A stretch of DNA of 64,000 bases from Variovorax guangxiensis (GTDB lineage Bacteria; Pseudomonadota; Gammaproteobacteria; Burkholderiales; Burkholderiaceae_C), in assembly GCF_003952165.1 (NCBI RefSeq), contig NZ_RXFT01000005.1, forward strand, positions 186,001 to 250,000, read 5' to 3'. Positions 1-8,279 of this stretch are shown here, piece after piece. The translations under genes and the position numbers were made by a program. How positions within the stretch are numbered: position 1 is the first letter of the stretch; each line of letters begins with the position of its first letter. Below the pieces are notes generated by a model. It had not been told where the DNA came from, did no database searches, and worked only from the letters and a program-made list of their open reading frames with translations.

Positions 1-824
1 AGCGCGGGATGGTCGAGCACGAGGTGCGAGCCCTTGGTGCCCATCACGCGCGGGCCGCTGCCGCCGAGCACTGCCGTGCTGCGGTCGAGCCACGCGCCGC
101 TGGCGTTGACCACGGTGTCGGCCGTCACGCGCACCAGCGCGCCGGTGATCTCGTCGCGCAGCGTGATGATGTTGCCGGCGCAGCCCATCACGCGGCAGTA
201 GTTGGCCGCGGCCGAGCGCGGCTGGTCGCGGCAGGCGTCGCCGATGAGCTCGAGGATGAGCCACTCCGGGTGGCTGATCCATGCGTCGAAGAAGGTGGCC
301 GTCCAGCGCACCGCGGAGCGGAACAGGCTGCGGTCGCCAGGGGGCACGCGGCTGATGCGGTGGTTGGGCATCACGCGCTGTCGGCGGCCCAGCAGGTCGT
401 ACAGGCGCAGGCCCGCGGCCACCGCCAGCAGGCCGCGCGTGCGCTGCGGCGGCGTGCGGCCGAAGAACTTGAGCGCGCTGCTCATGAGGCCGCCGAAGAA
501 GCTCGACAGCGGCACCACCGTCTTCAGCGGCTGCACCAGGTGCGGCGCGTTGCGCAGCAGCAGGTTGCGCTCGCGCGTGGCCTCGGCCACCAGCGAGAAG
601 CTGCCGTTCTCCAGGTAGCGCAGGCCGCCGTGGATCATGCGCGAGGGCGCGCTGCTGGCGCCCGCGCTGAAGTCGCCCTTGTCGACGATGAGGCAGTCCA
701 CGCGCTGCAGGCACAGGTCGCGGAACACGCCCACGCCGTTGATGCCGGCACCGATGATGACGGTGGAGAAATGACGGTCCGCGAGCGATGCAGGGCGCAC
801 GAAGGGCAGTTGCCACGCGCTCAT
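1..824 (-). CDS. GlpD-like FAD-dependent polyol-phosphate dehydrogenase (5' part, runs off left edge)
   Basis: About 274 codons are present and the C-terminus lies outside the window. The N-terminus carries a Rossmann FAD motif (GAGING, residues 25-30) and a GlpD-type block at about 48-72 (DKGDFSAG, then IHGGLRYLE), as in glycerol-3-phosphate dehydrogenases and the erythritol-phosphate dehydrogenase EryB. These enzymes oxidise a polyol phosphate to a keto-phosphate and pass electrons to quinone at the inner membrane. The ATG at 822-824 overlaps the TGA of the upstream kinase gene (ATGA), so the two are surely co-transcribed. A kinase followed by this dehydrogenase is the EryA-EryB logic. Glycerol itself is possible, but the ABC importer next door argues for a larger polyol. 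The family is clear; the substrate is inferred. Confidence 0.85.
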   Translation of the reverse strand, partial: MSAWQLPFVRPASLADRHFSTVIIGAGINGVGVFRDLCLQRVDCLIVDKGDFSAGASSAPSRMIHGGLRYLENGSFSLVAEATRERNLLLRNAPHLVQPLKTVVPLSSFFGGLMSSALKFFGRTPPQRTRGLLAVAAGLRLYDLLGRRQRVMPNHRISRVPPGDRSLFRSAVRWTATFFDAWISHPEWLILELIGDACRDQPRSAAANYCRVMGCAGNIITLRDEITGALVRVTADTVVNASGAWLDRSTAVLGGSGPRVMGTKGSHLVLDHPA

Positions 825-2353
825 CGGGAGACCTCCGCGCTGCGCGCTGCGGTGCTGTCGGCGACGGCCGTCACGCCGCCCGCCAGATGGGAAAACACAG
901 GAGACATGGTGTCGATCAGTTCGTTGAAGCCGGCGCTGAAGTCGGCATGGGCGCGCGCCAGGGCGGCGTCGGGTTCGACGGTGTCGCAGGGCGCGAGCAA
1001 GGCGCTGCCCTGCTCCGCGCGGTCGATGCCTTGCGACATGGCGGCATGGATGGCGGCGCCGCGCGCGCCGGTCTCATCGTCGGCGCAGCGCTCGACCGGG
1101 TGGCCGAGCAGGCCGGCGAGCAGGCGCACGAGGCGCGTGTCGCTCGCGCCGCCGCCGAGCACGGTGCACGCGGACACCGGCAGTCCGCAGGCCGCGAGCC
1201 GCCCGAGGTGGCGCGCATGCAGTGCAGCGACCGCATCGACCACCGCGCGCGCCATGTCGCCGCGCGTGTGATGGCTCTTGAGGCCGACGAAGCCCGCCGT
1301 CACTCCGCCACCGCCGTTGACGAAAGGCAGGAAGCGCAGGCCGCCCGCGCCGAGCGGCACCGACATCGCGAGGTCGACCACCGCGCGCGCATCGGGCAGG
1401 CCCAGCACGCCGGCCAGCCAGGCGATGTTGGCCATCGACGAGGGGCTGTTCTCCATGTAGAGCCGCTTGTCCTCGCGGCCGAAATTCACGACGGCGGCCA
1501 CCGCGGGCTTGGGCTCGATCACCGGCCCGATGACGGCGTTGACGCACCAGGTGCCGAAGACCGACACCGCGCGCGAGCGCCCTTCGGCGCAGATCGCGGT
1601 CATCGATGCAAGCAGGTCGATGGCGCCCATCGCCACCGGAATGCCCGCTGGCAGGCCACACAGCGCGGCTTCGGAAGGCCGCAGCCTGCCGAGGAGTTCG
1701 CCGCTGGGCACCAGCGGGCCGAATACGCGCGGGCCGAGATCGGCGATGCCTGAAGCATCGAAGGCCGCCTGCGACCACGTGCCCGTCGCGATCGACACCA
1801 GCCCGGCCGTGCTCGCATCGCTGGCATCGGTGGCGATCTCGCCGGTCAGCAGGAAGCCGAGGTAGTCCTTCGCGAACAGCAGCCGGCGCACCGCGCCGCG
1901 CTGCACGGCGTCGGTGCCCAGCAGCTCGGCCGCGATCACGGTGGGCTGGCCGGGCCAGGGCTGGCAGCCCACGTCGGCGAAGAGCGCCGGGCCGTGGCTC
2001 AGAGCGAGCGAGCGGGCGCGCGCGTCGGCGCGCTGGTCGGTGGAGGCGATGGCGCGTCCGCCCACGAGCTCGTTGCGTGCATCGAGCGCGTAGAGCCCCG
2101 CGCCGTGGCCGGCGCAGCCGATGGCGCGGACCTCCGACACGCGGTCTCCGAGTTGATGGGCGACGTCGCGCAGGACGTGGGTCAGCGCGGCGCGGATCGC
2201 CGAGGCCCCCACTTCGCATCCCCCTCCGGGCAGCCGGTCGTGCGGCAATGGCATTCGTGACAGGGCGACGCTGCGGCCACTCCCGGCTTCCAGGGCCAGG
2301 GCTTTCAGGCTGCTCGACCCCATGTCGATGCCGATCAGTATGTTTGGCTTCAT
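821..2353 (-). CDS. FGGY-family carbohydrate kinase
   Basis: A 510-residue protein of typical FGGY length (about 490-530). The N-terminal phosphate-binding loop is IDMGSSSLK (residues 9-17). The probable catalytic aspartate is D246 in GAIDLLAS. A C-terminal glycine-rich segment (LGGGASD) matches the second ATP-binding lobe. It should phosphorylate an imported polyol or ketose in the cytoplasm. The start ATG (2351-2353) lies in the short divergent region shared with the ABC importer, and the stop overlaps the start of the GlpD-like dehydrogenase, so the product is probably oxidised next. Erythritol-type substrates fit this pairing, but the sequence alone does not decide. An in-frame upstream extension exists but runs through the intergenic region and the neighbouring receptor gene, so I rejected it. 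Confidence 0.87.
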   Translation of the reverse strand: MKPNILIGIDMGSSSLKALALEAGSGRSVALSRMPLPHDRLPGGGCEVGASAIRAALTHVLRDVAHQLGDRVSEVRAIGCAGHGAGLYALDARNELVGGRAIASTDQRADARARSLALSHGPALFADVGCQPWPGQPTVIAAELLGTDAVQRGAVRRLLFAKDYLGFLLTGEIATDASDASTAGLVSIATGTWSQAAFDASGIADLGPRVFGPLVPSGELLGRLRPSEAALCGLPAGIPVAMGAIDLLASMTAICAEGRSRAVSVFGTWCVNAVIGPVIEPKPAVAAVVNFGREDKRLYMENSPSSMANIAWLAGVLGLPDARAVVDLAMSVPLGAGGLRFLPFVNGGGGVTAGFVGLKSHHTRGDMARAVVDAVAALHARHLGRLAACGLPVSACTVLGGGASDTRLVRLLAGLLGHPVERCADDETGARGAAIHAAMSQGIDRAEQGSALLAPCDTVEPDAALARAHADFSAGFNELIDTMSPVFSHLAGGVTAVADSTAARSAEVSR

Positions 2354-2533
2354 GTCATAACAGCTTCGGCTGAATAAAAGCGGCCTGCCAGTAGCGTTTC
2401 CCCTAGTTATCCCTTCAAATGGCCAGCGCGTACATTCTAGCCTGTCATAACAACTGATGTGACAACAAGGTTCCGAGAGCTGCCCTGAAAAGCGGCATCC
2501 ACAAGCTGTGCACCCAACGTGAGGAGACAAAGA
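2354..2533. promoter_or_regulatory. Divergent promoter/operator region with repeated TGTCATAACA
   Basis: This 180-bp gap separates the kinase (leftward) from the sugar-binding protein (rightward). The 10-mer TGTCATAACA occurs at 2353-2362, touching the kinase start, and again at 2443-2452, exactly 90 bp apart. The motif is nearly palindromic (TGT-NATN-ACA). A related half, TGTGACAAC, follows at 2459-2467. Spacing and symmetry suggest a shared repressor or activator site, but no regulator gene lies next to it. The receptor Shine-Dalgarno GAGGAGA is at 2520-2526. Confidence 0.45.
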
Positions 2534-3580
2534 ATGAGGCGTAATTTCCTGAAGTCCGCCGCCGCAGCCGGCATCGGCCTGGCCGGCGCGAGCGCGTTCG
2601 CGCAGCAGCAGGCGGCTGCCCCCGCGGCCGGCGGCGGCCTGCGCGGCAACCCCAGCGACGTCTACGTGATGAACGTGATGGTGTCGGGGGTCGAGTACTG
2701 GTTTCCGGTCTACGAAATGATGAAGCAGCTCGGCCGCACGCTGGGCGTGAAGACGCGCTACACCGGCACGCCCGAGTACGACGTGAACAAGCAGCTGGCG
2801 TCCTTCGAGCAGGAACTGGCGCGCAAGCCCGCGGGCATCCTGCTGCACCCGATGAACCCCGACCCGTTCATCGAGCCGATCAACCGCGCCGCGGCGATGG
2901 GCATCCCGGTCGTCACCTTCGCGGCCGACTCGCCCAACTCCAAGCGCACCTCCTTCGTCACTTCCGACAACGACCGCGAGGGCAACCAGGCGGCCGACGC
3001 CATCGCTGCATCGCTGGGCGGCAAGGGCGAATACGCGGTGCTGGAGAACCCGGGCCAGGACAACCACGACCGCCGCATCGCCGCCTTCGTCAACCGCATG
3101 AAGGCCAAGCACCCCGGCATGAAGCTGGTGGGCCGCGCCGCCAGCAACCAGGACCCGAACAAGGCCTACCAGGCGGTGCTGAGCCTCGCGCAGGCCAACC
3201 CGAACCTGGGCGCCCTCTTCATGCCCGAGGCCAACTCGGCCCTCGGCGCGGCGCAGGCCAAGGTGGAGACCAAGAAGAACATCAAGGTGATGTGCTGCGA
3301 CGTGAACGCCAAGATCCTCGACATGATCAAGTCGGGCGACGTGTTCGGCGCCATCAACCCCAACCAGGGCATGCAGGGCTACATGGGCATGATGATGCTG
3401 TTCCTGGCCAAGAACCCCGGCCTCATCGACCCGATGAACGACGCCAAGCGCAACGGCACCAACCCGATGGCCGTGCCCTTCCTGGACAACGGGCTGTCGG
3501 TGGTCAGCAAGGCCAACGCCGACGACTTCTACTGGGACAAGTACCTCGCCCGCCGCGGCACCAAGGGAATCGGCGAGTGA
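2534..3580 (+). CDS. Sugar ABC transporter periplasmic substrate-binding protein (RbsB type)
   Basis: A 348-residue receptor starting MRRNFLKSAAAAG, with an RR-containing signal sequence and an AFA-type cleavage site near residue 20. Two-lobed periplasmic-binding-protein type 1 features follow, such as the hinge region SNQDPNKAYQ and the late block INPNQGMQGYMG. Such proteins capture sugars or polyols in the periplasm and deliver them to the RbsA/RbsC importer encoded directly downstream. The ATG at 2534 has the Shine-Dalgarno sequence GAGGAGA about 8 bases upstream; a GTG at 2519 would overlap that site and was rejected. The stop TGA (3578-3580) overlaps the GTG of the ATPase gene. The twin arginine could mean Tat export. 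Substrate unknown, polyol likely from context. Confidence 0.88.
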   Translation: MRRNFLKSAAAAGIGLAGASAFAQQQAAAPAAGGGLRGNPSDVYVMNVMVSGVEYWFPVYEMMKQLGRTLGVKTRYTGTPEYDVNKQLASFEQELARKPAGILLHPMNPDPFIEPINRAAAMGIPVVTFAADSPNSKRTSFVTSDNDREGNQAADAIAASLGGKGEYAVLENPGQDNHDRRIAAFVNRMKAKHPGMKLVGRAASNQDPNKAYQAVLSLAQANPNLGALFMPEANSALGAAQAKVETKKNIKVMCCDVNAKILDMIKSGDVFGAINPNQGMQGYMGMMMLFLAKNPGLIDPMNDAKRNGTNPMAVPFLDNGLSVVSKANADDFYWDKYLARRGTKGIGE

Positions 3581-5100
3581 ACGCAGTGGGCGCATTGCTC
3601 GAACTTCGCGGCATCAGCAAGCGCTTCGGCGCTTCGCGCGCGCTCACGGGCGTGGACTTCTCGCTGCGCCGCGGCGAGATCCACGCCCTTTGCGGCGAGA
3701 ACGGCGCGGGCAAGTCCACGCTGATGAACATCATCGACGGCATCCACCAGCCGGACGAAGGCACCATCTCGCTGGACGGCCAGGCGGTTGTCATCGACGG
3801 CCCCGCGCATGCGATGCGCCTGGGCATCGGCCTGGTGCACCAGGAGATCGCCCTGTGCGGCGACGCCACGGTGGCCGAGAACATCTTCATGCCGGAGATC
3901 AACGCCGGCAAGAGCGCGTGGATGAACTACGCGAGCCTCAACGAACGCGCCGCCAGGGTACTTGAACGGCTGGGGCAGGACGTCGATCCCGCCGCGCTGG
4001 TGAAGGACCTGAGCATCTCCACGCAGCAGCTCATCGAGATCGCGAAGGCGCTCACGCTCGACTGCAAGGTGCTGATCCTCGACGAGCCCACCGCCGCGCT
4101 CACCGACAACGAATCGGCCGCGCTCTTCAGGGTGGTGCACGACCTCAAGGCGCAGGGCATCGGCATCATCTACATCAGCCACCGCATGGCGGAGATCTTC
4201 GCGAACTGCGACAGCGTCACGGTTCTGCGCGACGGCCGCAACGTACACACGGGCCCGCTGGCCGAGCTCGACGCCGACGGCCTGGTGCGCCGCATGGTCG
4301 GGCGCGACCTGGGCAACTACTACCCGCCCAAGCAGGAAGAACCCGCATCGGGCGAGCACGTGCTCGAGGTGATGGACATCGCCGACGGCGAACGCGTGCA
4401 CGGCGTGTCGTTCAGGCTGAAGCGCGGCGAGATCCTCGGCATCGCGGGCCTCATGGGCGCCGGCCGCAGCGAGCTCGCCGAGACCATCTGCGGCCTGCGC
4501 ACGGCGCGCGGCGGCAGCGTGCGGCTGCGCGGCAGGCCGCTCGCCATCCGCAAGTACAGCGACGCGCTGCGCGAAGGCATCGCCTACCTCAGCGAAGACC
4601 GCAAGGCGGCGGGCGTGTACCTCGATCTGCCCATTGCGCAGAACATCGCCTCGATGGCGCTCGCACGCGTCAGCTCGCGCTTCGGCCTGCTGCAGCGCGC
4701 GGCCGAACACAAGCTGGCGGTGAGCCTCGGCGCGCGGCTCAAGCTCAAGTCGGACGGCGTGGACATCGACGTGGCCAGCCTCTCCGGCGGCAACCAGCAG
4801 AAGGTGGCCATCGCCAAGCTGCTGGCCACCAACCCCTCGGTGCTGCTGATGGACGAACCCACGCGCGGCGTGGACGTGGGCGCCAAGTCGGAGATCCACC
4901 ACATCCTGCGCGACCTGGCCAGCCAGGGCGTGGGCGTGATCGTGATCTCCTCGGAGCTGCCCGAGATCATCGGCCTGTGCGACCGCGCGCTGGTGATCCG
5001 CGACGGCCGGCTCGCCGGCGAGGTGCAAGACAAGGACATGACGGAAGAGGCCCTGCTGCGGCTGGCCTCGGGACTTTGCGAAGAGGAAACGACAGCATGA
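3577..5100 (+). CDS. Sugar ABC transporter ATP-binding protein (RbsA type, two ABC domains)
   Basis: A 507-residue double-ABC ATPase. The first domain has Walker [10 protein letters not shown] near residue 40, the signature-like LSISTQQ and Walker B VLILDEPTAAL. The second has the degenerate Walker A GLMGAGRSE, a canonical signature LSGGNQQK and Walker B VLLMDEPTRGVD. This asymmetry is normal for RbsA/XylG/MglA proteins, so the noncanonical first signature is not damage. It energises import by the permease encoded next. The GTG start at 3577 overlaps the receptor stop (GTGA) and the gene ends in an ATGA overlap with the permease, giving strong translational coupling. A longer in-frame extension upstream lies inside the receptor gene and was rejected. 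Confidence 0.9.
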   Translation: MNAVGALLELRGISKRFGASRALTGVDFSLRRGEIHALCGENGAGKSTLMNIIDGIHQPDEGTISLDGQAVVIDGPAHAMRLGIGLVHQEIALCGDATVAENIFMPEINAGKSAWMNYASLNERAARVLERLGQDVDPAALVKDLSISTQQLIEIAKALTLDCKVLILDEPTAALTDNESAALFRVVHDLKAQGIGIIYISHRMAEIFANCDSVTVLRDGRNVHTGPLAELDADGLVRRMVGRDLGNYYPPKQEEPASGEHVLEVMDIADGERVHGVSFRLKRGEILGIAGLMGAGRSELAETICGLRTARGGSVRLRGRPLAIRKYSDALREGIAYLSEDRKAAGVYLDLPIAQNIASMALARVSSRFGLLQRAAEHKLAVSLGARLKLKSDGVDIDVASLSGGNQQKVAIAKLLATNPSVLLMDEPTRGVDVGAKSEIHHILRDLASQGVGVIVISSELPEIIGLCDRALVIRDGRLAGEVQDKDMTEEALLRLASGLCEEETTA

Positions 5101-6137
5101 ACTACCCAGCACAACTGGACGCGGGAGCCGCCGGCCTTGCGCCACGACAGACGACCGAGGGAGGAGGAAAGGGAGGCCCCGTGAAACCCGCCAGCAAGCT
5201 CGCCAGCATGCGCGAGCTGGGCCTGTTGATCATCATCGCGGCGCTGTGCGTGGGCATGAGCTTCGCGTCGCCCTACTTCCTCACCTGGGACAACGTGCGC
5301 GCGATGCTGCTGTCGTTCTCCATCGAGGGCATCGTGGTGGTGGGCATGACCATCCTGCTGATCGTGGGCGGCATCGACCTCTCGGTGGGCTCGGTGGTGT
5401 GCTTCGCGATGGTGGTCACCGGCAAGCTCTTCCTCATGGGCTTCGATCCGTGGACGGCGGGGCTCATCGCCATCGCGGCCAGCGCCATGATCGGCGCGAT
5501 GATCGGCGGCTGCGTCACGCGCATCGGCCTGAACCACTTCATCGCCTCGCTGGCCTTCATGGTGATCGTGCGCGGCCTGTGCCTGGCGCTCACGCAGGGC
5601 ACGCCGCAGTCGCTGTTCTCGCTGCCGGCGGAGTTCAAGTTCATCGGCCAGGGCACGCTCTTCGGCGTTCCGGCGGTGATCCTGATCTTCCTGGCCATCG
5701 TGGTGGTGAGCGACTTCGTGCTGCGCCGTTCCTCGCTGCTGCGCCGGGTGTTCTACACCGGCAGCAACGAGAAGGCGGCGCTTTACTCCGGCATCCGCGT
5801 GGGCCACGTCAAGTTCTGGGTCACGGTGCTGTGCGCGGCATCGGCTGGGCTCGCGGGCGTGATCTACACCGCGCGCTTCGGCGCCGCCACGCCCACCTTC
5901 GGCGTGGGCATGGAGCTCAACGTGATCGCAGCCGCGGTGATCGGCGGCGCCAGCCTCAAGGGCGGCTCGGGCACGGTGCTCGGCGCGGTGCTGGGCCTGG
6001 CGCTGCTGTCGGTGGTGACCAGCTCGCTGATCCTGCTGGACGTGTCGCCCTACTGGCAGGACGTGATCAAGGGCCTGATCCTGCTCGCGGCCGTGACCAT
6101 CGACCACCTCATGAACACGAGAAAGACCAAGCGATGA
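5097..6137 (+). CDS. Sugar ABC transporter permease (RbsC type)
   Basis: A 346-residue integral membrane protein with a roughly 35-residue polar N-terminal tail, followed by about eight to ten hydrophobic segments. It includes the family-typical block [10 protein letters not shown] early and GGASLKGGSGT late (the BPD_transp_2 family). It forms the channel of the inner-membrane importer with the ATPase encoded just upstream. The ATG overlaps the ATPase stop by four bases and the stop overlaps the next ATG (6134). A second candidate start occurs near residue 28 (VKPASKL, a GTG after an AGGAGG-like stretch), so the N-terminal tail may be shorter in vivo. Confidence 0.88.
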   Translation: MNYPAQLDAGAAGLAPRQTTEGGGKGGPVKPASKLASMRELGLLIIIAALCVGMSFASPYFLTWDNVRAMLLSFSIEGIVVVGMTILLIVGGIDLSVGSVVCFAMVVTGKLFLMGFDPWTAGLIAIAASAMIGAMIGGCVTRIGLNHFIASLAFMVIVRGLCLALTQGTPQSLFSLPAEFKFIGQGTLFGVPAVILIFLAIVVVSDFVLRRSSLLRRVFYTGSNEKAALYSGIRVGHVKFWVTVLCAASAGLAGVIYTARFGAATPTFGVGMELNVIAAAVIGGASLKGGSGTVLGAVLGLALLSVVTSSLILLDVSPYWQDVIKGLILLAAVTIDHLMNTRKTKR

Positions 6138-7147
6138 GCAACAGCAGCACCATCAACGCATCGGACATGAAGAAGACCGTTCTCGGCCCCTCGGGCATCG
6201 AATGCTCGGCCATCGGCCTGGGCACCTGGGCCATGGGTGGATGGATGTGGGGCGGCGGCGACAACGCGGCCGCCGTGCTCGCCATCCAGGCCTCGCTGGA
6301 CGCGGGCGTGAACCTGATCGACACCGCGCCGGCCTACGGCCTGGGCCGCTCCGAGAGCATCGTCGGCACCGCGCTCAAAGGCCGCCGCCACGAGGCGGTG
6401 ATCGCCACCAAGTGCGGGCTGGTGTGGCACACCCAACAAGGAACGCACTTCTTCGAAGAAGACGGCCACCCGGTGTACCGCTACCTCGGGCGCGAGTCGA
6501 TCATCCATGAGGCCGAAGAGAGCCTGAAGCGCCTGCAGACCGACTACATCGACCTCTACATCACGCACTGGCAGGACGCCACGACGCCCGTGGCCGAGAC
6601 CATGGACGCGCTGCTCGAGCTCAAGAAGCAGGGAAAGATCCGCGCCATCGGCGTGAGCAACGTGAGCCCCGAGACGTTGGCCGAGTACCTTCGCTACGGC
6701 CCCGTCGACGCGGCGCAGGAGCGCTACAGCCTGATCGACCGCGAGATCGAGCAGACGCTGGTGCCGTTGTGCACCGAGCACGACGTGGCGGTGCTGGGCT
6801 ACTCCTCGCTCGCGCTGGGCCTGCTCGCCGGCCCCATCGACCCCGAGCGCAAATTCACCGGCGACGACCAGCGCGCCACCAACCCGCGCTTCAGCGCGCA
6901 GAACCGCGCGAAGCTCGCGGCCTTCTTCGAGGAGCTGGAGCCGCTGCGCAGGCAGCTCGAATGCTCCTTCGGCCAGCTCATGATCGCGTGGACGCTGGCG
7001 CGCGGCAGCGTGTCGGTCGCGCTGTGCGGCGCGCGCGCCAGCAAGCAGGCCATCGAGAACGCGGGCGCCGGCTCGGTGCGCCTGCACGACGCCGCGCTGC
7101 AGCTGATCGACAGCGCAGCGAGCAGGCACCTGGGCTCGCTCGGCTGA
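6134..7147 (+). CDS. Aldo/keto reductase
   Basis: A 337-residue NAD(P)H-dependent oxidoreductase of the AKR superfamily (TIM barrel). The catalytic tetrad is recognisable: D in LIDTAPAYG, Y four residues on, K in IATKCG and H in ITHWQD. The cofactor-end motif ALCGARAS is near the C-terminus. Members interconvert carbonyls and alcohols of sugars and polyols. The gene overlaps the permease by four bases and lies 51 bp before the aldolase, so it likely reduces or oxidises an intermediate between import and aldol cleavage. The exact reaction cannot be read from sequence. Confidence 0.87.
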   Translation: MSNSSTINASDMKKTVLGPSGIECSAIGLGTWAMGGWMWGGGDNAAAVLAIQASLDAGVNLIDTAPAYGLGRSESIVGTALKGRRHEAVIATKCGLVWHTQQGTHFFEEDGHPVYRYLGRESIIHEAEESLKRLQTDYIDLYITHWQDATTPVAETMDALLELKKQGKIRAIGVSNVSPETLAEYLRYGPVDAAQERYSLIDREIEQTLVPLCTEHDVAVLGYSSLALGLLAGPIDPERKFTGDDQRATNPRFSAQNRAKLAAFFEELEPLRRQLECSFGQLMIAWTLARGSVSVALCGARASKQAIENAGAGSVRLHDAALQLIDSAASRHLGSLG

Positions 7148-7198
7148 GCCCTCCTCCCTCTTTTCTGTCACACACCAACAAGCAAGGACTCTTTTCGT

Positions 7199-8050
7199 AT
7201 GTCGAAGGACAAGACCGCACGCCTGAACCGGCTGCTCAACAACGGGCGCTGCCTGGACATCGCGCTCGACCACGGCGTGTGCAACGAGCCCAGCTTCCTC
7301 GACGGGCTGGAAGACATGCCCTCGGTGATGGAGCGTCTGCTGGCCGCGCGCCCCGACGCGATCCAGCTCAACTACGGCCAGTCCGACCTGCTGCAGGACC
7401 GCCCGGGCCGCGACAAGCCGGCCCTCGTGATGCGCATCGACATGGGCAACCCCTACAACGCCACGCGGCATCGCGTGATGTGGGCGGTGCTGCAGAACGA
7501 GCACGACCCGGTGCTGCCGGCGGTGCAGCAGGACGCCGCCTGCGTGGTGGTCAACCTCTTCATGCTGCCCGACGAGCCCGACCTGTTCCGCCAGTGCGTG
7601 CAGAACATCGCCCGCGTGCGCGCCGACTGCGACCGCTACGGCATGCCGCTGATGATCGAGCCGCTGGTGATGCAGGCGCCCTCCGCCGGCAGCCGCTACT
7701 CGGTGGACGGCGACGCCGAGAAGATCGTCACGCTGGTGCGCCTGGCGCGCGACATGGGCGCCGACATCGTCAAGGCAGACCCCACCACCGACCCCAGGGA
7801 CTTCCACCGCGTGGTGCAGGCCGCGCGCTGCCCCGTGCTCGTGCGCGGCGGCGGACGCGAGGACCTGCAGCAGGTGTTCGCGCGCTCGCGCGTGCTGATG
7901 GACGAAGGCGCCGTCGGCATGGTGTACGGGCGCAACGTCTACCAGCACGGCAATCCGTCGGCGGTGGTGGACGCGCTGATGGCCATGATCCACCGGGGCG
8001 CCAGCGCCAAGGAGGCATGGGACATCTACGAATCGGGTGGCGCGAAATGA
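7199..8050 (+). CDS. Class I aldolase, DhnA/LsrF-like
   Basis: A 283-residue TIM-barrel enzyme of the DeoC/LacD/DhnA aldolase family. The likely Schiff-base lysine is K192 in DIVKADPT. The phosphate-binding end is VRGGGR, followed by GMVYGRN. DhnA enzymes cleave fructose-1,6-bisphosphate or related ketose phosphates into C3 units, and LsrF-like members act on other short keto-phosphates. As the last gene of the importer operon, after the reductase and opposite the kinase/dehydrogenase pair, it plausibly splits the keto-phosphate made by those two. Class is secure; substrate is inferred. Confidence 0.82.
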   Translation: MSKDKTARLNRLLNNGRCLDIALDHGVCNEPSFLDGLEDMPSVMERLLAARPDAIQLNYGQSDLLQDRPGRDKPALVMRIDMGNPYNATRHRVMWAVLQNEHDPVLPAVQQDAACVVVNLFMLPDEPDLFRQCVQNIARVRADCDRYGMPLMIEPLVMQAPSAGSRYSVDGDAEKIVTLVRLARDMGADIVKADPTTDPRDFHRVVQAARCPVLVRGGGREDLQQVFARSRVLMDEGAVGMVYGRNVYQHGNPSAVVDALMAMIHRGASAKEAWDIYESGGAK

Positions 8051-8104
8051 CATGACGAAGACGCGCCCTCTTTAGGAGGAAGAAAAAAGAAGGAAGAGAG
8101 CTCA

Positions 8105-8132
8105 CGGCGGGCGACGGATGCGTCGCCCGCCG
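8105..8132 (+). terminator. Perfect 12-bp hairpin after the aldolase gene
   Basis: Arms at 8105-8116 and 8121-8132 are perfectly complementary around a 4-base loop (GATG). It lies 55 bp after the aldolase stop. No T-run follows, so it could be a 3' transcript-stabilising or Rho-assisted structure rather than a classical intrinsic terminator. Confidence 0.5.
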
Positions 8133-8279
8133 GGGTGCGTCCTGCGCGCGCGTTTTCCTGCCACGCGCGCAGGCGGGCAAGGAAGAGACGAGAGAGACAA
8201 CGAGACAAGACAAACACGGAGTTAGCTGGCCAAGAAGAAAACGGTTCCCCTGCGGACTTCAAACAACCTGGAGGCGACG

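Noticed and set aside
3577..5100. Degenerate first ABC signature and second Walker A in the importer ATPases (also 34782-36290).
   Set aside because: This asymmetry is normal for RbsA/MglA-type double ATPases and not a sign of decay.
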